From Elioraea sp964533585 (GTDB taxonomy: Bacteria; Pseudomonadota; Alphaproteobacteria; Acetobacterales; Acetobacteraceae): a DNA stretch of 13,932 nucleotides. The translations under genes and the position numbers were made by a program. Location: the NCBI GenBank assembly GCA_964533585.1, contig CAZHMM010000103.1:1-13932 (forward strand), given 5' to 3'. The notes under the pieces are model-generated. The model saw only the letters and a list, made by a program, of their open reading frames with translations. It was not told the DNA's origin and made no database searches. Within the stretch, counting starts at the first letter, position 1, and every line of letters begins with the position of its first letter. This document shows positions 6,727 through 13,881 of this stretch, in pieces.

Positions 6727-8130
6727 ATGGCGCAACGCATCCGGCAGGAGGACTACGACGTCGTCGTGATCGGCGGCGGGGCGGCGGGCGTGGCCGCCGC
6801 CGTCGCGGCAGCGCGCAATGGCGCGCGCACTGTCATGGTCGATGCCGGGCCGATGATCGGCGGCGAGATGACCAGCGGCATCCCGATCGACGGCTGCCTG
6901 TCCACCTGCGGCGAGTGGGTGGTGGGCGGCGTGATCCGTGACCTGTTCACCGAGTGTGACCGGCTCGGCGGCTATATCGGCCCGATCAACGACCACCGCT
7001 CGCTCAATGTCGTCGCGGTCGATCCGGAGATCATGAAGATCGCGGTGGTGAACCTGGTGCGCGCCGCCGGCGTCAAGCTGCTGCTCTACACCTTCGCCGA
7101 GGACGTCGTGGTGGAGAACGGCCGCGTCGAGGGCGTGATCGTGCTGAACAAGAGCCAGCGGACCCTGCTGCGTGCGCGCACGATCATCGACTGTTCGGGC
7201 GATGGCGACATCGCGGTCGCAGCCGGTGCACCGTTCGAGAAGGGCGACGAGGCCGCCGGCGAGCTGCAGCCCGTCACGATGGTGTTCCGGATGATGGGCG
7301 TGGACACGCAGCGCCTGCTCGACTTCGTGTGCGAGGCACCGGATAACTTCGGCCTCGCCGAATACGCCGACAAGCGCATGACGGTGCAGGAAGCGGCGGA
7401 GGGGCTGCGCCGCCAGGGCCTCGCGAAGGTCTTCCTCGTGGCGCATGGTCCGCTGATGCGCGCGGCGATCGCGCGCGGCGACCTCCACCCGACCTCGATG
7501 ATCGGCGTAACGCCAGTCTCGCTTGCCCGGCGCGAGGTGAGCCTCAACACCACGCGGATCGGCCATCTTGATGCGACACGCACGGACCGGCTCAGCGGCG
7601 CCCTGCCCGATCTGCTCGAACAGGTCTGGGTCTGCGCCGAGTTCATGCGCAGGAACGTGCCGGGCTTCGAGCAGGCCGTGTTCTCCGGCATCGCGCCGCG
7701 CATCGGCATCCGCGAGACGCGGCGGATCATGGGTGATGTCGTGCTCACCGGCGAGGACATCATGCAGGCCCGCAAGCGCGAGGACGGGATCGGCAAGGGC
7801 GCGCACGAGCTCGACATCCATCTCGCCGGCACGGGGCATGTGCGTTCGACCATCAAGGACGGCGGGTCCTACGACGTTCCCTGGGGCTGCCTGCTGCCGC
7901 GCGGACTCGCCAATGTCATGGTGGCCGGCCGCTGCTTCTCGGCGACGCGTGAGGCGCACAGCTCGGCGCGCGTGATGGGAACCTGCATGGCGATGGGTCA
8001 GGCGACCGGCACGGCCGCCGCCCTCTGCGCCTCGGCCAATGCCTGGAGCGGTGACGTGCGCGAGATTCCGGTCGGCCGGCTGCGCGACGTGTTGCGCGCC
8101 CAGGGCGCCGTGCTGGACGGCACGCTCTAG
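6727..8130 (+). CDS. FAD-dependent oxidoreductase 1 (FAD_oxidored type)
   Basis: This cytoplasmic flavoprotein of 467 residues has no signal peptide. The N-terminal Rossmann fold has GxGxxG at 16-21 (VVVIGGGAAG), with D39 closing the second strand as the ribose-binding acid, then GGEMTSG. A second FAD-binding element, IDCSGDGD, lies near 154-161 and is followed by AGAPFEKG. The C-terminal part (PRIGIRETRRIMGDVVL, then LPRGLANVMVAGRCFSATRE and ARVMGTCMAMGQATGTAAAL) is typical of PF12831-type oxidoreductases. It has a Cys pair, C58 and C62, of which the neighbouring paralogue keeps only the first. The ATG follows the ATPase stop by six bases. Substrate unknown; it probably oxidises a hydroxyl of the imported compound or an intermediate. 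I know of no biochemical function that I could safely transfer. Confidence 0.85.
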   Translation: MAQRIRQEDYDVVVIGGGAAGVAAAVAAARNGARTVMVDAGPMIGGEMTSGIPIDGCLSTCGEWVVGGVIRDLFTECDRLGGYIGPINDHRSLNVVAVDPEIMKIAVVNLVRAAGVKLLLYTFAEDVVVENGRVEGVIVLNKSQRTLLRARTIIDCSGDGDIAVAAGAPFEKGDEAAGELQPVTMVFRMMGVDTQRLLDFVCEAPDNFGLAEYADKRMTVQEAAEGLRRQGLAKVFLVAHGPLMRAAIARGDLHPTSMIGVTPVSLARREVSLNTTRIGHLDATRTDRLSGALPDLLEQVWVCAEFMRRNVPGFEQAVFSGIAPRIGIRETRRIMGDVVLTGEDIMQARKREDGIGKGAHELDIHLAGTGHVRSTIKDGGSYDVPWGCLLPRGLANVMVAGRCFSATREAHSSARVMGTCMAMGQATGTAAALCASANAWSGDVREIPVGRLRDVLRAQGAVLDGTL

Positions 8131-8139
8131 GACCGCGCG

Positions 8140-9525
8140 ATGCCGCTCGCCCGCCGCAGCATGGACGTCCTAGTGGTCGGCGCCGGCAGCGCGGGCGTGG
8201 CGGCGGCGATCGCCGCGTCGCGCAACGGTGCCCGCACCCTGCTGGTCGATGCCGGGCCGATGGCGGGCGGCGAACTGGTCAGCGGGCTGCCGCTCAACGC
8301 CTGCCTGAACGCGCGCGGCGAGTGGGTGGTCGGCGGGGTGGTGCGCGAGTTGCTCGACGAGTGCGACCGGATGGGTGGGCTCGTGCCGCCCTATTTCGAC
8401 TGGCGCTCGCTCTGGCTGGTCTGCGTCGATCCGGAGGTGATGAAGCTCGCGGTCGCGCGCGCGCTGAAGCGGGCCGGCGTCGAGCTGCTGCTCTACAGCT
8501 TCGCCGAGGACGTGCTGGTCGAGGACGGGCGCGTCGGCGGCGTCATGGTGCTGAACAAGCAGCGCCGCACGCTGATCGAGGCCGAGGTGGTGATCGACTG
8601 CTCGGGTGACGGCGACATCGCCGCGGCGGCGGGTGCGCCCTGGGAGCAGGGCGGCGAGGGCGGCCGCTACCAGCCGGTGACGCTGATCTTCCGCATGGTC
8701 GGCGTCGAGACCCAGGCGCTGCTCGACTTCGTCCGCCGCCATCCGGAGCACGTGGCACTCGGCGAGTGTCTGCTCGAGCCGCGCTCCGAGGCCGAGTGCG
8801 CCGAGGCCTTGTACCGCCAGGGCGTGCCGTCGGTGTTCTTCGACGCCAAGCGCCCGCTGGTGGCCGATGCGATCGCGCGCGGCGAGCTGTTTCCCTGCGG
8901 CATCCTCGCTGTCTGTCCCGTCTCGACCGCGCGGCGCGAGGTGAGCCTCAACACCACGCGCATCGCCGATCTCGACGCGACGCGCACCGAGACGCTCAGC
9001 GAGGCGCTGCCCGATCTGATCGCGCAGGTGTGGAGCGCGTCGTCGTTCCTGCGCGCGCGCGTGCCGGGCTTCCAGAGCGCGGTCTTCTCAGGCCTCGCGC
9101 CGCGCATCGGCATCCGCGAGACGCGCCGGATCATGGGTGACTACGTGCTGACGCGCGAGGACGTGCTGAGCGGGCGCAAGCGGGCCGACGGCATCGCCAA
9201 GGGCGCGCACGAGCTCGATGTGCATGGCGGCGGGCGCGAGCATCGGCGCGAGATGATCGCCGAGGGCGGCTCCTACGACGTGCCCTATGCCTGCCTGCTG
9301 CCGCGCGGGCTCTCGAACGTGATGGTGGCCGGACGCTGCCTGTCGGCGACGCGCGAGGCGCACGGTTCGGCCCGCGTCATGGGCACCTGCATGGGGATGG
9401 GGCAGGCCGCCGGCACCGCGGCGGCGATGAGCGTGGCCGAGGGCGCCTCGCTGCGCCAGCTCTCGGTGCCGGCGCTGCGCGATCGGTTGATGCACCAAGG
9501 TGCCGTGCTCGAAGGCACTCACTGA
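8140..9525 (+). CDS. FAD-dependent oxidoreductase 2, paralogue of 1
   Basis: This 461-residue flavoprotein is collinear with the preceding gene product over its whole length; by eye well over half of the residues agree (GEWVVGG, VDPE, LNK, IDCSGDGDIA, REVSLNTTRI, PRIGIRETRRIMGD, GKGAHELD, MVAGRC, ARVMGTCM are shared). The Rossmann GxGxxG is at residues 14-19, the acid is D37, and IDCSGDGD is again present. It therefore seems to bind FAD and is not a cofactor-free partner. It differs at the substrate-side loop after the first motif (NACLNARGEW against DGCLSTCGEW) and around YFDWRSLW against INDHRSLN. The start could be ATG 8140 or ATG 8161, just before the Rossmann strand. The pair could act as a heterodimer or on two successive substrates; the sequence does not decide. 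Confidence 0.85.
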   Translation: MPLARRSMDVLVVGAGSAGVAAAIAASRNGARTLLVDAGPMAGGELVSGLPLNACLNARGEWVVGGVVRELLDECDRMGGLVPPYFDWRSLWLVCVDPEVMKLAVARALKRAGVELLLYSFAEDVLVEDGRVGGVMVLNKQRRTLIEAEVVIDCSGDGDIAAAAGAPWEQGGEGGRYQPVTLIFRMVGVETQALLDFVRRHPEHVALGECLLEPRSEAECAEALYRQGVPSVFFDAKRPLVADAIARGELFPCGILAVCPVSTARREVSLNTTRIADLDATRTETLSEALPDLIAQVWSASSFLRARVPGFQSAVFSGLAPRIGIRETRRIMGDYVLTREDVLSGRKRADGIAKGAHELDVHGGGREHRREMIAEGGSYDVPYACLLPRGLSNVMVAGRCLSATREAHGSARVMGTCMGMGQAAGTAAAMSVAEGASLRQLSVPALRDRLMHQGAVLEGTH

Positions 9526-9536
9526 CGGAGAGAACG

Positions 9537-10820
9537 ATGGGACACCTGAGACCGCTTGCCCTCGCCTTGGGCTTCGTGGCGGCAACCATGGCCGGTGCCG
9601 CGGCGCAGACCACGGTGGTGATGTGGAGCTTCCTCGACCCGGCGCGCAGCTCGCCGCGCGAGGTCGCGCTGCGGCAGATGATCGAGACCTTCGAGCGCGC
9701 CAATCCGGATCTCCGCATCCGCGTGGAGCCGCAGGATTTCGCGCAGATGCCGCCGCGCTTCTTCCTCGGCCACCGCACCGGCAACAACCCCGATCTCGTG
9801 TTCATCGACGCGAAGAACCTCGGCGGCCTGTCGCAGTCCGGCGCGGCCGCGGACCTTGCCCCACTCGTCACGTCCCGCTGGTCGCCGGCCGACCGTGACG
9901 ACATTTTCGTGCGTGCCGGGCTCGATGCCGCGCGCCAGGGCGAGCGCGTGCTCGGCCTGCCGCTGTTCCACGGCGCGAGCGTCATCTACTACCGCCGCGA
10001 CCTGTTCCGCGCCGCCGGCATCGACCCGGGGAGCATCACCACCTGGGACGCGCTGCTCGATGCCGCGACGCGTCTGACGCGCACGCGCGACGGCCGCATC
10101 GAGACCTGGGGCTTCGGCCTGCCGCTCTCGCGCGAGAAGACCGAGAGCACGCCGCTGCTGATCCGCCTGGTCGAGGGCCAGAAGCCGCTGTTCGACGGCT
10201 GCCGCCCGCACTGGGCCAATCCGGTCGGCGTCGCTGCCCTCCGCTTCACCGCCGAGCTGATCACCGAGCACCGTGTGGCACCACGCGAGGCCTTGACGCT
10301 GAACGTGGACGACATCACCGATCAGTTCGCCGCCGGCCGCTACGCCATGGCGATCAGCTCCAGCCTGCGCATGAGCGGCCTGCAGCGCGCGGCGACCTTC
10401 GACAAGGACGAGATCGGCATCCTGCCCTGGCCCTCGATCTCGCAGGGCGGCGTAGCGCCGATGCCGGTCTCCGGCTGGTGGATCGCCGCCTGGGCGCGCT
10501 CGCCGCGGCTGAACGAGGCCGCGCGGTTCGTCCAGTACATGCAGAGCCGCGAGGGGGCGCGCTTCTGGGCGGTGGTCGGCGGACAGGTGCCGACGCGCCG
10601 CTCGCTGCTCGACGACGCGCATTTCCGTGCCCCCGACCAGGCCTGGGTCGCGACGATGGTCGCTGCCTGGGGACGTGCGAGCTGGATGGAGCCCACCGAG
10701 TGCAACACGCGCACGATGCAATCCATCCTGAATGAGGCGGTGCACCGCGTGGTGGTGCAGAACGCCGATCCGATGGCCGCACTCACAGAGGCCGAAAAGC
10801 GCTTCGCCGAGGCGCAGTGA
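9537..10820 (+). CDS. Sugar ABC transporter binding protein 2
   Basis: This second periplasmic binding protein of 427 residues is paralogous to the one at 2581: both open [TV]TV.MW[ST]FLDP, share REVALRQMIE.FERANP, WGFG.PLS, DDITDQF.AGR and GGQVPTR, and keep two cysteines at the same spacing (C222 and C389 here). GGAGAGAAC precedes the ATG. The signal peptide (about 1-24, ending AGAAAQ) is of ordinary Sec type with no twin arginine, unlike paralogue 1. No second set of permeases follows, so it probably feeds the same channel with a related ligand. Ligand-side differences, such as ATFDKDEIGILPWP against ARWGGRNLGILPWP, suggest divergence in specificity, though this is inference. Confidence 0.88.
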   Translation: MGHLRPLALALGFVAATMAGAAAQTTVVMWSFLDPARSSPREVALRQMIETFERANPDLRIRVEPQDFAQMPPRFFLGHRTGNNPDLVFIDAKNLGGLSQSGAAADLAPLVTSRWSPADRDDIFVRAGLDAARQGERVLGLPLFHGASVIYYRRDLFRAAGIDPGSITTWDALLDAATRLTRTRDGRIETWGFGLPLSREKTESTPLLIRLVEGQKPLFDGCRPHWANPVGVAALRFTAELITEHRVAPREALTLNVDDITDQFAAGRYAMAISSSLRMSGLQRAATFDKDEIGILPWPSISQGGVAPMPVSGWWIAAWARSPRLNEAARFVQYMQSREGARFWAVVGGQVPTRRSLLDDAHFRAPDQAWVATMVAAWGRASWMEPTECNTRTMQSILNEAVHRVVVQNADPMAALTEAEKRFAEAQ

Positions 10821-10829
10821 CGGTGTCCG

Positions 10830-10853
10830 GGCGCCGAGCAGCGTCGCGGCGCC
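10830..10853 (+). promoter_or_regulatory. Intercistronic hairpin
   Basis: GGCGCCG (10830-10836) pairs perfectly with CGGCGCC (10847-10853) around a 10-base loop, followed by ATCTTTCT. It lies in the 48-base gap between binding protein 2 and the dehydratase. The T content after it is too low for a convincing terminator, but it may dampen read-through or protect the upstream mRNA from 3' decay. Confidence 0.3.
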
Positions 10854-10868
10854 ATCTTTCTGCAAGGC

Positions 10869-12080
10869 ATGTCCATGCGTATCGAGTCGATCGAGTGTTT
10901 TCCCGTCACCCTGCCGATCGAGGCGCCGATCCTGACCTGCTACGGCTCGCTCGCGAGCTACAGCCGCACGGTGGTCAGGATCACGGCCGACAACGGCCTG
11001 GTCGGCTGGGGCGAGACCTCTGGCCGCTACCGCGCACCGATCTTCGAGCGTTTCGCGCGCGCGCTGAAGGGCGCGAGCCCATGGGACACGACCTCCGTCA
11101 CGGGCCGGGTGAAGCACTGGAACTACTATCCCTATGAGAAGCCCGAACCTGTGATGGCCGCGATCGAGATGGCGTGCCTCGATCTTGCCGGCAAGGCGGC
11201 CGGCGAGCCTGTGTGGCGCCTGCTCGGGGGGCGTGCGCATGCGCGCGTGCCGGTCGCGGGATACCTGTTCTATCGCCACGCCAATGCCTCAGGCGAGGGC
11301 GAGATCCACGACGTGGAGGGGGTGGTCGCCCACGCCCGCGCGCAGGTGGAACGGTACGGCTTCGGCGCGCTGAAGCTGAAGGGCGGCTACTACGCTCCGG
11401 AAACCGACCGCGACGCGCTGGAGGCGCTGCGCGAGACCTTCGGGCGCGACATGAAGCTCCGCCTCGACCCGCAGGGCAGCTGGACGCCGGCGACCGCGAT
11501 CCGCATCGGCCAGGACATCGACCGGCTCGGCCTCGAATACTACGAGGACCCGTGCTGGAACGCGGCCGCCATGGCGGCGGTGCGCCAGCGCGTGCGCACG
11601 CCGATGGCGACCAATATGTGCGTCACGCAGTTCGAGGAGCTCTACCCCGCGGTGCGTCTCGGCGCGGTCGACGTGGTGCTTGCCGATCCCTGGTACTGGG
11701 GCGGGATGCGCGCCTCGATCGCCGCGGATCGCGCCTGCCAGGCGATGGGCGTGGATCTCGGCATGCACTCAGGCGCCGAGCTCGGCATCGGCTGGGCGGC
11801 GATGCTGCATCTCGCCGCGGCGATGCCGAACCTGAAGCTCGCGATCGACTGCATGAACATCCACCTCACCGACGACATCCTGGTCGGCGGCAAGATCGCG
11901 CCGCGCGACGGCGTGGCCGCGCCACCGGACGGTCCCGGCCTCGGCATCGCGGTGGACGAGGCGAAGCTCTCTCGTTACGGAAGCATCGCGACGTCCGGGC
12001 AAGCGGTAGACCGCTTCCTCGACCCCAACCTGGCCGACAGCGCGCGGCCCGGCTGGCACCCCAGCATGCCCGCGTGGTGA
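10869..12080 (+). CDS. Enolase-superfamily sugar-acid dehydratase, GlucD-like
   Basis: This 403-residue enzyme of the mandelate racemase/muconate lactonising fold has an N-terminal capping domain (about 1-125) and a barrel after it. The active-site set matches glucarate dehydratase in kind and closely in spacing: base K169-x-K171 (LKLKGG), metal ligands D200 (LDPQGSW), E226 (YYEDP) and N249 (ATNM), and the general acid/base dyad D273 (LADPWYW) and H300 (HSGAELG). N as third ligand and the D-H dyad distinguish the GlucD group from most of the superfamily. It should therefore abstract the proton next to a carboxylate and remove water, giving a 2-keto-3-deoxy acid. The exact substrate (glucarate, galactarate or another acid) is open; the protein is shorter than GlucD itself (about 446 residues). 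The start may be ATG 10869 or 10875. Confidence 0.87.
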   Translation: MSMRIESIECFPVTLPIEAPILTCYGSLASYSRTVVRITADNGLVGWGETSGRYRAPIFERFARALKGASPWDTTSVTGRVKHWNYYPYEKPEPVMAAIEMACLDLAGKAAGEPVWRLLGGRAHARVPVAGYLFYRHANASGEGEIHDVEGVVAHARAQVERYGFGALKLKGGYYAPETDRDALEALRETFGRDMKLRLDPQGSWTPATAIRIGQDIDRLGLEYYEDPCWNAAAMAAVRQRVRTPMATNMCVTQFEELYPAVRLGAVDVVLADPWYWGGMRASIAADRACQAMGVDLGMHSGAELGIGWAAMLHLAAAMPNLKLAIDCMNIHLTDDILVGGKIAPRDGVAAPPDGPGLGIAVDEAKLSRYGSIATSGQAVDRFLDPNLADSARPGWHPSMPAW

Positions 12081-12094
12081 CACGGAGCCCGACC

Positions 12095-12754
12095 ATGACC
12101 GAGATCGACTGGCCGGAGATCGCACGTCGCTTCAGGCGCCTCTACACGCCGGCCGTGTGCGACGTGCTCGACGCCCATGATCTGCGCCACCAGTTCGTCG
12201 ATGCCGGGATCCGGCCGCTCGATCCCGCAATGGTCATCGCCGGCCCGGCCTTCACGATCGTCGGCATGTCGAACGCGACGCGCGATCTCTCCAAGCGGAT
12301 CGGTCCGCGCGTGATCGACAGTTTCGTGCCGCATGTCGTTGCCGTGTACGACACCATGGGCGAGACCCAGACCGGCGTCTGGGGTGAGCTCTGGAGCGCC
12401 GGCGCCAGGGCCCGCGGCTGCGTCGGCGCGGTGGTGGACGGCCCGATCCGCGACACCGGTTTCATCCGCCGCACGGGCTTCCCGATCTTCCGCCGCAGCC
12501 ACGCTCCGGCCGATGCGGTGGGGCGGTTCAACATCGTCGACTACCAGTGCGGCGTGAACGCCGGCGGTGTGCGGGTCAACCCCGGCGACTACGTGTTCGG
12601 CGACGAGGACGGCGTCGTGTTCATCCCGAAGGAGCTCACGATCGCGGTGCTCGATCAGGCCGAGGCGATCGCCGCGAAGGAGGATCGCATCCGCGTGGAG
12701 ATCACCGCGGAGACGTCGCTGATCGATCTCTATCAGCGCTTCGGACGCTTCTGA
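12095..12754 (+). CDS. RraA/HMG-aldolase-like protein
   Basis: This 219-residue protein belongs to the RraA family, which includes class II (metal-dependent) aldolases that split 4-hydroxy-4-methyl-2-oxoglutarate and related keto acids to pyruvate. The core is visible: early TPAVCDVLDAH, IAGPAFTIVG, the loop WGELWSAGARARGCVGAVVD and then GPIRD with R119 and D120, which bind substrate and metal in known members. The acidic residue usually three after that Asp (R-D-x-x-E/D) is F here (RDTGF), so it is not a textbook HMG aldolase. Directly after the dehydratase gene, it is the best candidate to cleave the 2-keto-3-deoxy product. The start is ATG 12095, 14 bases after the dehydratase stop, behind a weak GGAG. 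It is the last intact gene of the block; I see no clear terminator after it. Confidence 0.82.
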   Translation: MTEIDWPEIARRFRRLYTPAVCDVLDAHDLRHQFVDAGIRPLDPAMVIAGPAFTIVGMSNATRDLSKRIGPRVIDSFVPHVVAVYDTMGETQTGVWGELWSAGARARGCVGAVVDGPIRDTGFIRRTGFPIFRRSHAPADAVGRFNIVDYQCGVNAGGVRVNPGDYVFGDEDGVVFIPKELTIAVLDQAEAIAAKEDRIRVEITAETSLIDLYQRFGRF

Positions 12755-12792
12755 AGGCAGGCTGTTCGCAGTTTAGTGAGGCCTTTGGCCGG

Positions 12793-13313
12793 GCAGCCGG
12801 ATGCGACACTCGGAGAACTGCGGGGCCGGCTGACGGCTGAGCGCGGCGTGGCGGTCTCGCCGGTGACGGTCTGGCGGGCACCGGCCCGGCTTGGGCTGAC
12901 GGTGAGAAGAAGTCGGTCAGAGCGGCGGAGCAGGACCGCGCGGACGTAGCAGCTGCGCGCGCCGCCTGGCGCGAAATGCAGTAGGGCCTCGATCCCGAGC
13001 GCCTGGTTTCGTGGACGGTCGGACGCTGAGTGCCATCGGTTCGAGCGAGGCGTCCGACGGGGCCCAGCACGAACATGGCCCGCTGCATCGGGCGCGGGCC
13101 GCGCGGCGCACGCGTAGGTGCCGCTGTTCCGCATGGCCACTGGAAGACCTCGACCTTCGTGGCCGGCCCCAGGGCCGATGGCATCGTCGCGCCCTTCGTG
13201 CTCGACGGCGCGATCAACGGCATGAGCTTTCGCGCCTATGTCGAGCAGTTCCTCGTGCCCAGCCTGCGACCCGGTGACACGGTGGTGATGGACAGGCGCG
13301 TCGGGTCGGACTG
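12793..13313 (+). pseudogene. Decayed IS630-family transposase
   Basis: Fragments of one IS630 transposase can be followed through three frames. QPDATLGELRGRLTAERGVA and VSPVTVWR give the second DNA-binding part. After a frameshift at about 12907, KKSVRAAEQDRADVAAARAA and WREMQ lead to an internal TAG and then GLDPERLV. A further shift near 13070 opens TNMARCIGRGPRGARVGAAV, VPHGHWKTSTFVAG and FRAYVEQFLVPSLRPGDTVV, then MD. About 80 N-terminal codons are missing, the first catalytic aspartate (usually VDET) is destroyed (VSWT), and the end with the catalytic glutamate is gone. It begins within about 40 bases of the operon's last stop codon, so the operon's right edge was made by an IS. Confidence 0.75.
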
Positions 13314-13397
13314 AAGATCGGCGATGATCTGCGCGGCGACGTAATCCGTCGCCTCGCGCAGCGTCCAGAGCACACGATCGAGCTTGTGGATCAGCAT
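13312..13397 (-). pseudogene. Short unidentified fragment between IS630 copies
   Basis: On the - strand the ATG at 13397 opens MLIHKLDRVLWTLREATDYV and continues AAQIIADLQ before entering the decayed IS630 sequence, where the frame stops at 13236. The roughly 29 residues have balanced composition, unlike the GC-driven noise around them, so this may be the 5' end of a host gene cut by the transposon. I do not recognise the family. There is no strong ribosome site, and it may not be a gene. Confidence 0.2.
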
Positions 13398-13429
13398 GGC
13401 CACTCCGTTCTTGAGGGGGCGGAAAGCTA

Positions 13430-13880
13430 GAGCCGATTTCTGACGGCTGGAATCGGTTTGGGGCTTCCGGCGCGGCGGTGATCTGTGATTGGTAGGTTTC
13501 CGGCGATGAGCTGGAGGCGGGGATGGGTTGGCGTCGTGGTCAGGCCTATGGTCCGGAGTTGCGCGGTCGGGTTCTTGCGGCCTGCGACAGTGGGGCGAGC
13601 GTGCGCGAGGTGGCGGAACGGCTGATGGTCAGCCCGTCCTACGTCGTGAAGGTGCGGCAGCGACGGAACGAGACGGGCGAGACGCAGGCGCGGCGGGGGA
13701 CGGGTCGGCCGCCGTCGAAGCTGACGACACATCTCGAGCCGCTGCGCGAGCGGGTGTCGGCGCAGCCGGATGCGACGCTGGGCGAACTGCGGGGCTGGCT
13801 GCTGGCCGAGCGCGGCGTGGCGGTCTCGCCGGTGACGGTCTGGCGGGCGCTGGCCGGGCTTGGGCTGACGCTGAAAAAAA
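13430..13880 (+). mobile_element. Second IS630-family element, truncated
   Basis: The probable left end begins after the TA dinucleotide at 13428-13429 with GAGCCGATTTCTGACGGC, followed by an inverted copy, AATCGGTTT, a few bases on. The transposase gene starts at 13523. The element is cut at about 13881 by an IS481-like terminus, so the rest lies beyond the window or is lost. Exact end by analogy only. Confidence 0.5.
13523..13880 (+). pseudogene. IS630 transposase, N-terminal DNA-binding part
   Basis: This carries about 119 codons, starting MGWRRGQAYGPELRGRVLAA behind a good GGAGG site. It contains the first helix-turn-helix (ASVREVAERLMVSPSYVVKV) and the linker RRGTGRPPSK, then a second helix-turn-helix ending SPVTVWRALAGLGLTLKKS. 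Sequence 13763-13878 is a near copy of 12793-12908 in the decayed IS630 upstream. After LKKS the frame runs into the next element and stops at 13900, so the DDE catalytic domain is missing in this window. A truncated protein could still be made and bind DNA, but it cannot transpose. Confidence 0.75.
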
Positions 13881-13881
13881 G

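Noticed and set aside
5506..7959. Very long (817-codon) open frame on the - strand opposite the ATPase and first flavoprotein
   Set aside because: Same compositional shadow. The + strand carries all Walker, signature and FAD motifs in the right order, whereas this frame has none.
6727..8130. C58-x3-C62 as a redox-active disulfide in flavoprotein 1
   Set aside because: The paralogue keeps only the first cysteine, and the motif is not the C-x-x-C of disulfide reductases; it may matter but cannot be called a redox centre.
9519..11279. Long - strand frame opposite binding protein 2 and the dehydratase start
   Set aside because: No motif, charged low-complexity composition, and no plausible ribosome site; a shadow of real coding sequence.
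11174..12094. Extended N-terminus of the RraA-like gene through the dehydratase
   Set aside because: The added 307 codons are an out-of-frame reading of the dehydratase. RraA proteins are normally about 160-230 residues, which fits the ATG at 12095.
12755..12792. Rho-independent terminator after the last operon gene
   Set aside because: Only a 4-bp GGCC-TTT-GGCC stem and no T-run are present; not convincing. Any original terminator may have been lost at the IS630 junction.
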